Part shown: positions 9,967 through 17,817 of the stretch, one piece after another
Numbering within the stretch: position 1 is the first letter of the stretch
How the letters are laid out: each line of letters starts with the position of its first letter
NCBI GenBank assembly: GCA_018645565.1
Contig: JABGWJ010000004.1
Coordinates: 1 to 38,276, forward strand
DNA length: 38,276 nucleotides
Direction: 5' to 3'
DNA from: a bacterium
GTDB taxonomy: Bacteria > Fidelibacterota > Marinisomatia > Marinisomatales > UBA1611
Program-made: the position numbers and the translations under genes
The notes under the pieces: generated by a model
Databases searched by the model: none
The model's input: only the letters and a program-made list of their open reading frames with translations
Told to the model about the DNA's origin: nothing

Positions 9967-10932
9967 ATGATTAAAGTTAAAAAGTTATTAAAAAGTAATT
10001 TTGCTGTTTGGGACACTTTTGTTCTTAGGGCAAATAATGGAACAATTTTTCATTTAAGGGATTTCCTCAACTATCATCCCAAAAATAGGTTTAAAGATTT
10101 TAGTTTAGAATTTCACAAAAACAATAGTCTTCTATCTGTTATTCCAGCTGCAGTGGTATTAAAAAATAATAAGAAATTATTTGTTTCTCACCCAGGTGCA
10201 TCATTTGCTTCTTTTGTAACTAAAGAAGACTTTTCAATTAAAGATTCTTTTGAAGTTGTAGAAAAGCTCATTAAGTACACAAAAAGTGAAGGCTTTGATG
10301 GGATTCAGTTGAAAACCCCGCCAGCATTTTATTCTAAAAGAATATCAAACTATATAGAATATGCATTGTTATCAAGCGGGTTTAATTATCTAAATAGGGA
10401 AGTAACAAGTACTCTTTTCATTGAGGAAAATGAGGATGCGATATTAAAAAAATTCAAATCATCTCATTCAAGGGCAGTTAGAAAATCACAAAATTTGGGT
10501 GTTGAAATAAAAATAACTGATCAGGTAGATGAGTTTTTTTTGATGCTTGAGAAAAATTTAAAAATTAGACATGGTGTTTCTCCGACACATACGATTGACG
10601 AACTAAAATTATTAATGAAAATTTTTCCGAATTCAATTAATATTTTTGGTGCTTTTTATAAAAATCAAATGATTGCAGGTGTTTTAAATTTTATTGTTAA
10701 GGAAGGTGTCGCATTAGCTTTTTACATTAGTCATAAAAATGATTATCAGGAATTAAGGCCTTTAAATCTTTTGTTTTTCAATGTCTTTAAATGGGCTACT
10801 AACCAAAAAATAAAAGTATATGATTTTGGTACTTTTACGGTTAATGGTGTTGCAAATATGGGTTTAGGAAGATTTAAAGAAAATTTTGGAGCTAGCGGCG
10901 TATTTAGAGATAGTTTTCAAAAATTATTTTAA
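9967..10932 (+). CDS. FemAB/BioF2-like GNAT-fold acyltransferase
   Basis: A protein of 321 residues with the tandem GNAT layout of FemAB-like enzymes, which transfer aminoacyl or acyl groups to peptidoglycan or polysaccharide precursors. The N-terminal half carries GTIFHLRDFLNYHPK and VSHPGASFASFV. The second half holds the typical helix-strand KKFKSSHSRAVRKSQNLGVEI, then a late ELRPLNLLFFNVFKWA, YDFGTFTVNG and GLGRFKENFGA, which match the family's P-x-x-L-x-x and FG-x-x-x-FK signatures. No signal peptide or membrane helix, so it acts in the cytoplasm. It is the first gene of the island and lies 4 bases before the flippase, which points to modification of the exported glycan. Acyl donor and acceptor are unknown. 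Confidence 0.78.
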   Translation: MIKVKKLLKSNFAVWDTFVLRANNGTIFHLRDFLNYHPKNRFKDFSLEFHKNNSLLSVIPAAVVLKNNKKLFVSHPGASFASFVTKEDFSIKDSFEVVEKLIKYTKSEGFDGIQLKTPPAFYSKRISNYIEYALLSSGFNYLNREVTSTLFIEENEDAILKKFKSSHSRAVRKSQNLGVEIKITDQVDEFFLMLEKNLKIRHGVSPTHTIDELKLLMKIFPNSINIFGAFYKNQMIAGVLNFIVKEGVALAFYISHKNDYQELRPLNLLFFNVFKWATNQKIKVYDFGTFTVNGVANMGLGRFKENFGASGVFRDSFQKLF

Positions 10933-10936
10933 ATAA

Positions 10937-12355
10937 ATGTCAATAAAAAATCTAGGCAAAGAATCGTTAATCTATGGCACTGGGCACGTACTGGCTAGGC
11001 TAGTGACATTTCTTCTTTTACCTATTTACACTCACGTATTTACTCCTGAAGAGTATGGTGTCATTTCTCTTGCTTATGCTTTTATTGGTATTGCTTTAAT
11101 GGTATATCGATATGGTATGGATACTGCATTAATGAAATATTCAGTGCAATTAAGCGACGATGAAAAAGCAACGCATATTTCAACTATATATTTATTACAA
11201 TTATTTAGTTCTGCTATTTTTTCAGGATTATTATTTTTAATAAGAAACCACGTATCTGAAATTATTCTAGGTGTGGTAAAGCCAGAATGGATTATAATTT
11301 TATCAGGAATTCTTTTCTTGGATAATTTATGGAATCATCATGTCTTATTATTAAGAGCTGAAAACAAACCTTTCCTTTATATATTTTATAGCCTTGGTAA
11401 TGTTATCCTAACGATGGCTTTCAATATTTTACTCGTTATTAAATGGAACCTGGGCATTGAGGGTGTTTTAATTTCAAACTTGATGGCTTCTGGTTTTATT
11501 TTTATTGCTTCCTTGCCAGTTGTGATTAAAAAAATAAAGCTGCTCCACATAAGATCAGAAGTAGCAAAAAACATTTTGAGCTTTGCGCTTCCATTTCTTC
11601 CTGCGGGTATTTTTACTATGATTATGGAACTATCTAATCGATATATGCTTGAATGGTTTGAGGGCACTCATGCCGTAGGTTTGTTTTCTGCTGGATACAA
11701 ACTCGGAATATTTGGATTAATTATCGTTATGGGATTTAATATGGGCTGGACCCCATATTTTTTAAAACGAGTAAAAGAAAAAGATGCTAAATTAGATTTT
11801 TCATCAATAGCTTCTTTGTTTTTAGGGTTTTTAGGGTTTGTCGTCGTTCTGGTTTCTTTGTGGTCTTCAGAAATTGTTCGTTTTAATATTAGTACTTATC
11901 ATTTGATAGGGAGCAATTATTGGGATTCAGAAAAAATTATTCCAATAGTTTTATTGGGGTACTTTTTTTTCGGGACTTATATAATCCAATTGCCTGGAGT
12001 TTATTCAAAAAAGATAACAAAGTGGGTACCAATTTTTAGAGCGATTGGGGCCATCACAAACATATTCTTAAATATTCTTCTAATCCCTCAATATGGCATT
12101 GTTGGCTCTGCCTGTGCAACTGCAGTAGCTTTTTTATTAATGTCGTTATCAATATATGTAAAACTATATAAAATATATTTTGTTAGATATAATTGGCTTG
12201 CACTTTGTTACCCAGTTTTTTTTATAGTACTGACTTTTCTTTCTATTAATACTTTAGGATATCGGTTAGCAATTACTCTTTCGTACTTGTTAGGATGGTA
12301 TTATCTCGCATTAAATAATGATGAGAGGTTAACAATTAAGAGTCTATTAAGTTGA
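10937..12355 (+). CDS. polysaccharide flippase, Wzx/MATE-like
   Basis: An integral membrane protein of 472 residues with about 12-14 hydrophobic helices and the O-antigen flippase opening (SLIYGTGHVLARLVTFLLLP with IYTHVFTPEEYGVISLAYAF). It would move lipid-linked oligosaccharide across the inner membrane. Helical segments include FALPFLPAGIFTMIMELSNR, where YMLEWFEGTHAVGLFSAGYK follows, both typical of the polysaccharide-synthesis family. The stop overlaps the next start by 4 bases (TTGA), implying coupling to the glycosyltransferase. The substrate is presumably made by the three transferases downstream. Confidence 0.9.
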   Translation: MSIKNLGKESLIYGTGHVLARLVTFLLLPIYTHVFTPEEYGVISLAYAFIGIALMVYRYGMDTALMKYSVQLSDDEKATHISTIYLLQLFSSAIFSGLLFLIRNHVSEIILGVVKPEWIIILSGILFLDNLWNHHVLLLRAENKPFLYIFYSLGNVILTMAFNILLVIKWNLGIEGVLISNLMASGFIFIASLPVVIKKIKLLHIRSEVAKNILSFALPFLPAGIFTMIMELSNRYMLEWFEGTHAVGLFSAGYKLGIFGLIIVMGFNMGWTPYFLKRVKEKDAKLDFSSIASLFLGFLGFVVVLVSLWSSEIVRFNISTYHLIGSNYWDSEKIIPIVLLGYFFFGTYIIQLPGVYSKKITKWVPIFRAIGAITNIFLNILLIPQYGIVGSACATAVAFLLMSLSIYVKLYKIYFVRYNWLALCYPVFFIVLTFLSINTLGYRLAITLSYLLGWYYLALNNDERLTIKSLLS

Positions 12356-13461
12356 TAGCTGTAATATCATGTTCTCATTTTCCCGATGATGAAAGGATTT
12401 ATTATAAAGAAATAAAAACATTATCAAAAAGAAAGATTAAAACAGACTATTATACACTATCGAGTGTAAATATCTCTTTATCTGATAAATATATAAATCA
12501 TATAAACTATAATAATTCAAATTATAGCATAAAACTGTATATTGCTGCTGTCAAGAAAAAACTGTTGGAATCTCCTTCAAAAGTGATTCACATCCATGAA
12601 CCTGAATTGTTCTCATTGGCAATTTTTGCCAAAAAGTCATTTGGCGCAAAAATTATTTATGATGTCCATGAAGACTATCCTATTATGATCAATACTTTTT
12701 CAAGGTGGAACAAGTATATAAAGTATTTAAAAATAAAATTTTGGATTTTTAAAGAAAAGTTATTTTTGCGTTATGTAGATGAAATAATTATTGCGAGTCC
12801 CGCCATAACTAATTCTGACTATAAGAATATGGGTTTTGAGTCAGTTTTATTGGAGAACTTTCCATTAAAGTCTTTTATAGATAGTTTAAATATTAAAACT
12901 AAAAAAAATAATTCAATTATTTATCATGGGAGCATGGGTCCAGAAAGGGGGATTATCGAGCTCATTAATGCTATGCTTTTTGTAATTAAAGAAGTCCCGG
13001 ATGCTTCTTTATTATTGATTGGAAGTTTTAGGACCCCGAGCTATAAAAAACAAGTTGTAGATGAAATAGAACGTTTAGGATTAATAAAAAACATTAGTTT
13101 AAAAAATCATGTTTTACATAGTGATATTTGGGAAATTCTTGCGAGGCATAAAATTGGAGTAATACCATTCAATGACAACCCTCTTACAAGATACGCTACT
13201 CCAACAAAATTATTTGAATTTATGGCAGCAGGATGCCAAATAGTTTGTCCTGATCTTTCCCCAATGAGGAGGTATGATGTTACCGGCGCTAACTTTTTTA
13301 TTCCAGGTGATATTGTTAGTTTAGGAAACTCAATAATTAATGCAATTAAAAAAGTATCTAATAAAAACATATTAAAAAATCAATTGAAGGTTAAATCTGA
13401 ATACAATTGGGATAATAATAGCTCTGAATTAATTAATGTTTATGAAAGGTTGTTGTCATAA
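12352..13461 (+). CDS. glycosyltransferase, GT4-like (GT-B fold)
   Basis: A retaining transferase type with two Rossmann domains, 369 residues. The N-terminal acceptor domain contains VIHIHEPELFSLAIFAK and IIYDVHEDYP, common in GT4 enzymes. The C-terminal nucleotide-sugar domain contains YHGSMGPERGIIELINAM and PTKLFEFMAAGCQIVCPD, the EX7E-like region, where the first Glu sits in LFEFMAAG. It starts at TTG 12352, overlapping the flippase stop by 4 bases; the reading MIAVISCSHFPDDERIYYK is the usual beginning for the family, so the rare start is convincing. Sugar specificity is unknown. Cytoplasmic, probably membrane-associated. Confidence 0.88.
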   Translation: MIAVISCSHFPDDERIYYKEIKTLSKRKIKTDYYTLSSVNISLSDKYINHINYNNSNYSIKLYIAAVKKKLLESPSKVIHIHEPELFSLAIFAKKSFGAKIIYDVHEDYPIMINTFSRWNKYIKYLKIKFWIFKEKLFLRYVDEIIIASPAITNSDYKNMGFESVLLENFPLKSFIDSLNIKTKKNNSIIYHGSMGPERGIIELINAMLFVIKEVPDASLLLIGSFRTPSYKKQVVDEIERLGLIKNISLKNHVLHSDIWEILARHKIGVIPFNDNPLTRYATPTKLFEFMAAGCQIVCPDLSPMRRYDVTGANFFIPGDIVSLGNSIINAIKKVSNKNILKNQLKVKSEYNWDNNSSELINVYERLLS

Positions 13462-14546
13462 AAATATTATACATATCTCCTGAAAACACTGTTGGCACAA
13501 TGAGCCTTTGGAAAAAAGCTCATGAGCTCAATGGTAATGAATGTGATATTATTACTATGTATAGAAACCCTAATCAACCAGACCCGGGGATTTGTTTGAA
13601 CCTGCCATTAATATCTACAAATTCAAAATATTTAAACCTGAGGCATAAATATTACCAAATTTATAGAGGAGAGTTGGGAGACTACAAAGATAGAGAAGGG
13701 TTCCCGCCAATATGGAAAGAAAATTCTATGATTGAAAAAGCATTTTTTAAAATCAGAGATTGGGTTTGGGCTTTTTATATTGAATCTGCAATAAAAAAAC
13801 ACAATCTCTATGATTATGATGTTTATCATTTTGAATGGGGCTTAGATTTTTATAGAGATTGCCGGTTTGCGAAAGAACTTTCAAAGCGTAAAAAGCCTAT
13901 TGTTTGCACATATCACGGTCAGGACATGCGCACTAGAGGAGTAATGAAAGAATTGGATCAAATTAGTAATTTAAATTTAACTAGTGAAGTTGATTTACTC
14001 TACAAACATCCGAATATTGAATATTTATTTTTGCCATATGAAACTGAAAATTATAATTTAATAAAAAAGGTTTCGAACCAGGTTAAAGTATGTCACAGTC
14101 CTACAAATAGATATTATAAAGGTAGTGAGGATATTATTAAAATATGTCGTGAGCTAGAGCAAGAAAATATAATTGAATTTTTACTTATTGAAGGCAAATC
14201 TCAAGACGAAGTAGTTAAAATGAAAAAAGAGTGTGATATTTATATTGACCAAATTCATAATCGCGGTGGTTGGGGTTATGGTATGAGCTCGGTTGAGGCT
14301 CTTTCGATGGGGCTGATATGTATGACAGAGTTAGTTGAAGAATATAGGAAATTCATCCCAGACCATCCTTTCATAGCTATTGATAAAGGCAATCTTAAAC
14401 AAAAAATAATCCAGTTAACTCAAAATAAAGAAATGTTGTTACATAAAAAAAAGGAAGGGAAAAAGTGGGTTGCAAAATACCATGGCATCAAAAATGTTAC
14501 TAAAGCTCTTTACACTCATTACGAAAATTTTTTATGGAACAAGTAA
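13458..14546 (+). CDS. glycosyltransferase (GT-B), with probable ATA start
   Basis: The first ATG of this frame is at 13500, but the frame is open back to a TGA at 13443, and the extra codons read IKILYISPENTVGT, the usual beta-strand-plus-loop start of GT-B enzymes. An ATG start would cut off this strand. The best start is ATA at 13458. It overlaps the previous stop as ATAA, and GAAAGG lies 8 bases upstream. This gives 362 residues. The C-terminal domain has HNRGGWGYGMSSVEALSMGL, a donor-site motif with Glu. The middle contains VCTYHGQDMRTRG and VCHSPTNRYYKG. It overlaps the following GT2 gene by 13 bases. Either translation starts at a rare codon, or the base is an ATG-to-ATA change in this sequence. 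The family call is good; the substrate is unknown. Confidence 0.8.
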   Translation: MKILYISPENTVGTMSLWKKAHELNGNECDIITMYRNPNQPDPGICLNLPLISTNSKYLNLRHKYYQIYRGELGDYKDREGFPPIWKENSMIEKAFFKIRDWVWAFYIESAIKKHNLYDYDVYHFEWGLDFYRDCRFAKELSKRKKPIVCTYHGQDMRTRGVMKELDQISNLNLTSEVDLLYKHPNIEYLFLPYETENYNLIKKVSNQVKVCHSPTNRYYKGSEDIIKICRELEQENIIEFLLIEGKSQDEVVKMKKECDIYIDQIHNRGGWGYGMSSVEALSMGLICMTELVEEYRKFIPDHPFIAIDKGNLKQKIIQLTQNKEMLLHKKKEGKKWVAKYHGIKNVTKALYTHYENFLWNK

Positions 14547-15439
14547 CTAAAATTGATATTGTAGTTCCTTGTTATAATGTAGAAAATGTAATAGGAAGCT
14601 GTATCGAGAGCTTATTAGATCAAACAATTCCACTTAAAGAATACCATTGCATTTTTATAAATGACTATTCCAGCGATAATACACAAAATGTTCTTCAAAA
14701 ATATAAATCTACAAAAAATATAACAATTATTAATCAAAAGAAAAATTTAGGGTTAGCAGCAACAAGGAATACCGGCATAAAAAAAGGAAATTCAAAAATG
14801 GTTGCTTTCTTAGACGGTGACATGACTGTAGAAAAAGATTGGTTAGAATCACTTTTGAGATACTTTAGTAAAAATATTATTGCTGTAATGGGTGATAATA
14901 TTCCACCAAAAAATTTATCATTAAATCCTGTAGAAAAATATTATTTTGGAAGGTTAAGAGGAGCTCGGCAATATGATGATAATGAAAATATACCGTTGCA
15001 ATACATGCTCTTTGGCAACGCAATGATAAAGCGCGAGGCGCTAGAAGAAAGTGGGCTTTTTGATGAGAAAATCAATAGGTACGGAGGGGAAGACACAGAT
15101 TTGTCAGCAAAATTATGGAATATTTACCCGGATAGTTTTGTTTTTTCAAAAAAATCTAATTCCACTCATCATCATAGACGCAATTTAGACGAATTCTGCA
15201 AATCGATGGAAATATATGGATCCCAAAATTTACATACTCTAATAAGGCGATATCCTGAGCATAAATCAAAATTCGCAGCAGACTATATTTCCACATTAAA
15301 AGGCTATTTTTTATTCAACGCATTATGTAGGACCTTTATAAGAGCCTTGAGTAAAATTTATCCTGCGCAATTAATTATTAGATATTTAGTTGCCGATTCT
15401 GTTATTAAAGGTGCTCGAAAAACTAGAAAGTCATATTAA
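14534..15439 (+). CDS. glycosyltransferase family 2 (GT-A fold)
   Basis: An inverting nucleotide-sugar transferase of 301 residues. The GT-A signature is complete: IDIVVPCYNVENVIGSCIES at the N-terminus, FINDYSSDNT (Asp44), NLGLAATRNTGIKKGN, and the metal-binding AFLDGDMTVEKDW (Asp94-Gly-Asp96). The acceptor-side catalytic motif is GGEDTDLSAKLW (Glu186, Asp187). A segment near the C-terminus (about 255-285) is mildly hydrophobic and may touch the membrane. It starts 13 bases inside the previous gene and closes the island. No hairpin terminator follows it. Confidence 0.92.
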   Translation: MEQVTKIDIVVPCYNVENVIGSCIESLLDQTIPLKEYHCIFINDYSSDNTQNVLQKYKSTKNITIINQKKNLGLAATRNTGIKKGNSKMVAFLDGDMTVEKDWLESLLRYFSKNIIAVMGDNIPPKNLSLNPVEKYYFGRLRGARQYDDNENIPLQYMLFGNAMIKREALEESGLFDEKINRYGGEDTDLSAKLWNIYPDSFVFSKKSNSTHHHRRNLDEFCKSMEIYGSQNLHTLIRRYPEHKSKFAADYISTLKGYFLFNALCRTFIRALSKIYPAQLIIRYLVADSVIKGARKTRKSY

Positions 15440-15513
15440 GTGGGAGAAAGTATTTTTAAATATAAATATTGGAAATGCTTCTATTATTTGTAAATTCAGT
15501 TCTAGTAAACGGA

Positions 15514-15543
15514 TTGCCCTAAGTAAAAAATAATTTTTACTAT
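15514..15543 (+). promoter_or_regulatory. candidate promoter of the small-membrane-protein unit
   Basis: TTGCCC (15514-15519), 18 bases, TACTAT (15538-15543). The spacer and -10 overlap a perfect inverted repeat (15522-15541). Transcription from here would give a leader of about 65 bases that contains a second palindrome. Confidence 0.35.
15522..15541. repeat. inverted repeat over the promoter spacer
   Basis: AGTAAAAA (15522-15529), four bases, TTTTTACT (15534-15541): a perfect 8-base palindrome overlapping the candidate -10. It could be an operator. Confidence 0.5.
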
Positions 15544-15560
15544 GACAATCAATTAAAAAC

Positions 15561-15581
15561 AAATAGAAAATTTTTCTATTT
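15561..15581. repeat. 10-base inverted repeat in the leader
   Basis: AAATAGAAAA (15561-15570), one base, TTTTCTATTT (15572-15581). With a 1-base centre it suits a DNA-binding dimer better than an RNA hairpin. It lies 20 bases upstream of the Shine-Dalgarno. Confidence 0.5.
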
Positions 15582-15600
15582 TAATCTTAAAAACCAAACC

Positions 15601-15608
15601 AAGGAGGT
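15601..15608 (+). promoter_or_regulatory. perfect ribosome binding site
   Basis: AAGGAGGT with a 6-base spacer to ATG 15615. This is an exact anti-16S match and unlike nearly all other genes in the window. Confidence 0.9.
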
Positions 15609-15614
15609 ATTGGC

Positions 15615-15824
15615 ATGGCTGATGTAAATGCAACCGTACAAAATGCTGCAGCTGGAATTGTTGGCGTTATTAAAGCGCTCATCGTGCTTTTTGTTTTCGT
15701 TAACATTATTTATTCTACTGGATTTGATCCAATAGGCGGAATAGTAGACTTAGTAAATACATTTCTAGATGGCGGTTTCGCTGGTCTGCTTGCTTTGCTG
15801 GTCTTTCTCTCGTTTCTAGGATAA
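15615..15824 (+). CDS. small two-helix membrane protein A (69 residues), function unknown
   Basis: I do not recognise this family. The protein is almost wholly hydrophobic: helix 1 about residues 11-33 (GIVGVIKALIVLFVFVNII), a loop with GFDPIGG, an amphipathic stretch (43-51), then helix 2 about 52-69 (DGGFAGLLALLVFLSFLG), which runs to the very C-terminus. No signal peptide, no cysteines. It is clearly related to the next gene: both share (I/L)K(A/S)L(I/V)V in helix 1 and D(G/A)G(F/L)AGLLAL in helix 2, suggesting tandem duplication. The AAGGAGGT site and use of C/G-ending Leu and Val codons suggest very high expression. Possible roles are a membrane oligomer, channel or structural subunit. 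It is not an F-ATPase c subunit by motif. Confidence 0.82.
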   Translation: MADVNATVQNAAAGIVGVIKALIVLFVFVNIIYSTGFDPIGGIVDLVNTFLDGGFAGLLALLVFLSFLG

Positions 15825-15839
15825 ATAATCAATTAGGGC

Positions 15840-15865
15840 CAGGGGCTTTTTTTAATAAGCTCCTG
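15840..15865 (+). promoter_or_regulatory. intercistronic hairpin
   Basis: CAGGGGCTT (15840-15848) pairs with AAGCTCCTG (15857-15865), nine pairs including one G-T, around an 8-base AT loop. No T-run follows, so it is more likely an mRNA-stability or partial-attenuation element than a full terminator. Confidence 0.5.
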
Positions 15866-15878
15866 CACGCCTTTTAAC

Positions 15879-15884
15879 AGGAGG
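15879..15884 (+). promoter_or_regulatory. strong ribosome binding site
   Basis: AGGAGG with a 5-base spacer to ATG 15890, the second strong site of the unit. It decides the start of small protein B. Confidence 0.85.
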
Positions 15885-15889
15885 AAAAT

Positions 15890-16108
15890 ATGCTTAAAGG
15901 TGGATTTGAAACCCTTAACGAGTGGCTTGGAATCGCAACTGATTTACTCAAGTCTCTAGTCGTTATTGGAATCGTTGTCGGTATCCTGTTTGATGACTTT
16001 TTCGGTGTGATTGAAGGCCTAGGACGAGTGATGGCACAGTTTGGCGACGCGGGGCTAGCAGGATTACTAGCATTGATGATACTCGTTATGTGGTACGAAA
16101 AAAAGTAA
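15890..16108 (+). CDS. small two-helix membrane protein B (72 residues), function unknown
   Basis: Paralogue of the preceding gene, not recognised as a known family. It begins with an amphipathic segment (MLKGGFETLNEWLG), then helix 1 about 16-34 (DLLKSLVVIGIVVGILF), an acidic turn FDDFFGVIEGLG, a short MAQFGDAG linker and helix 2 about 55-68 (GLAGLLALMILVMWY), ending in the charged YEKK. Compared with protein A it has a more charged loop and a Lys tail, so the two may be complementary subunits rather than copies. It is followed within 25 bases by a strong terminator, so the two genes form a closed unit between the glycan island and the amidase. Confidence 0.82.
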   Translation: MLKGGFETLNEWLGIATDLLKSLVVIGIVVGILFDDFFGVIEGLGRVMAQFGDAGLAGLLALMILVMWYEKK

Positions 16109-16129
16109 TATGGCTTCAATGCCGTAACA

Positions 16130-16163
16130 TTGCACCTCGGGCAATCGAGGTGCAATTGCTTTT
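16130..16163 (+). terminator. strong intrinsic terminator of the small-protein unit
   Basis: TTGCACCTCG (16130-16139) pairs perfectly with CGAGGTGCAA (16146-16155) around GGCAAT, followed by TTGCTTTT. It is one of the strongest hairpins in the window, again consistent with an abundant transcript. Confidence 0.85.
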
Positions 16164-16193
16164 AAATAATTTTTTATATTAAAGCTCCATAGC

Positions 16194-16222
16194 TTGATTT
16201 TTTTTTAACGTAACAATATAAT
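16194..16222 (+). promoter_or_regulatory. strong sigma-70-type promoter for the amidase run
   Basis: TTGATT (16194-16199), exactly 17 bases, TATAAT (16217-16222). It lies just after the terminator and would start transcription near 16230, leaving a leader of about 105 bases before the amidase ATG. The remaining bases up to 16336 show no gene. Confidence 0.65.
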
Positions 16223-16336
16223 TTCTAATTTTCCTCTCACCTGTGTATAGTATAAATTTATTTGAATAACCTTTTTTTATTAAAAACGCGAACCCTTCTC
16301 ATATTTTATTAAGGTATTGATTTTTACTATTATTTA

Positions 16337-17815
16337 ATGACAATTATAAAAATAATATCAATAATAACATTTATTACTTCTAGTCTTATTGCGGATATAA
16401 AAGTAGTCAATAATTCAATCTCTAAGAGTACTTTAATAAAAACATTAAAAGGTGAAAAAAAAATATATGTATCAACCAGAGATATTGTTTCCTCGCTTTC
16501 AGCTCGGTTATATGAAAATTCAGAGCGTAAAAAACTAGTTCTTTACATATTAGGGAAAAAAATTAAAATTTCTGCTGGAACGAGTTTTTTAATTGTTGAT
16601 GATGTTTCATATCAAATGATTGATCCTGTGCAAGAATATAATGGGGACTTGTACGTGCCTGCTGAAGATTTTTTTGATATTTTACGTATAGTTGCAATCC
16701 CGGGATTAACCTTTGATAAGCGCAAAGAATTAATCGAATTCGATGTTGTTAGATATAACGTTAGATCTTTAAAGATTGAACAAAAATCTAATGGCACCAT
16801 AATTCGTATAAATACACAAAAATCTTTTTCAGATCGTGATATTAGTTCTTTTATAAATAAACATGGGTGGTTTTATTTAACTATTGTAGGTGGTATTGTA
16901 GATACTTCTACTTTAAATAAAACAATAACAAGAGGCGTCATAAGAAAAATTGAATCAGATCAGATTAATGAGACAGCACAGATTGCTTTTAAATTGAGGA
17001 AAGGTGTTATTAGCCAAGAGTGGTATCAAAATCATGATCCAAATGAAATTGTTATAACTTTACGGACAGCTTTAGATAATAATGTTAAACGTCTTAAAAA
17101 TGTAAAAGAAAGATGGCATCTTGATACAATTGTTTTGGATGCTGGTCATGGAGGAAAGGACCCAGGGACTAGCGGCAAATATGGTACAAAAGAAAAAGAT
17201 ATCGTTTTAGATATTACCAAAAGAGTTGGCCGGTTACTCGAGAAGAAAACTGGTATTAAAGTAGTTTATACGAGGACTGAAGATATTTTTGTACCATTAT
17301 GGAAAAGAACTAAAATAGCAAATGAAGCTGGAGGAAAAGTTTTTGTGAGTATTCATATTAATTCAAACCCGAATAGGAAAGTTACTGGGTTCGAAACTTA
17401 TTTACATTCACATGATAAAACAGCCACTGCAATAGATGTCGCTTCTAGAGAAAATGCTGTTATTGAACTTGAGGATAAAAAGATTAATTATAAGAAACTT
17501 TCTATGGAAAGAAAAATAACTGCAACAATGGCAAGTAGCATGTTCTTAAAAGAGAGTGAGGCTTTAGCGGCTATTATCCAGGAAGAGCTTGACAAAAAAT
17601 TAACTGTTCCTAACCGAGGTGTAAAACAAGCAGGGTTTTACGTTTTATCGGGAGCAAGTATGCCATGCGTTTTAATAGAGGGTGGTTTTGTTTCTAATTC
17701 GGGAGAAGAAAAAAACTTAAAATCCCCAAGTTATCGGAAAAAAATTGCAGAGGGTATATATAAAGCCATAATTAAGTTTAAAGCATCTAGAGAAAAAATT
17801 CTTGCAGAGGAGTAA
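16337..17815 (+). CDS. N-acetylmuramoyl-L-alanine amidase, AmiC-like
   Basis: Hydrolyses the bond between MurNAc and the stem peptide, splitting daughter cells or remodelling the wall in the periplasm. A signal peptide (1-19, IIKIISIITFITSSLIA) is followed by a copper-amine-oxidase-N/stalk-like region (about 20-135) and an AMIN-like beta region (about 140-250). The Amidase_3 catalytic domain has all zinc ligands: His271 in LDAGHGGKDPG, Glu286 in TKEKDIVLD and His340 in VSIHINSN. The catalytic Glu448 is in VLIEGGFVSN. At 492 residues it is complete. It lies 2 bases before murI, which links two peptidoglycan functions. Confidence 0.94.
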   Translation: MTIIKIISIITFITSSLIADIKVVNNSISKSTLIKTLKGEKKIYVSTRDIVSSLSARLYENSERKKLVLYILGKKIKISAGTSFLIVDDVSYQMIDPVQEYNGDLYVPAEDFFDILRIVAIPGLTFDKRKELIEFDVVRYNVRSLKIEQKSNGTIIRINTQKSFSDRDISSFINKHGWFYLTIVGGIVDTSTLNKTITRGVIRKIESDQINETAQIAFKLRKGVISQEWYQNHDPNEIVITLRTALDNNVKRLKNVKERWHLDTIVLDAGHGGKDPGTSGKYGTKEKDIVLDITKRVGRLLEKKTGIKVVYTRTEDIFVPLWKRTKIANEAGGKVFVSIHINSNPNRKVTGFETYLHSHDKTATAIDVASRENAVIELEDKKINYKKLSMERKITATMASSMFLKESEALAAIIQEELDKKLTVPNRGVKQAGFYVLSGASMPCVLIEGGFVSNSGEEKNLKSPSYRKKIAEGIYKAIIKFKASREKILAEE

Positions 17816-17817
17816 TC

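Noticed and set aside
15615-16108. Small proteins as F-type ATPase c subunits
   Set aside because: Size and two helices fit, but the polar RQP-type loop and the mid-helix-2 ion-binding acid are missing.
15874-16155. 93-residue minus-strand ORF opposite small protein B
   Set aside because: Pro/Ser/Thr-rich antisense reading of a membrane gene that has a perfect ribosome binding site on the plus strand; its start lies in the terminator stem.
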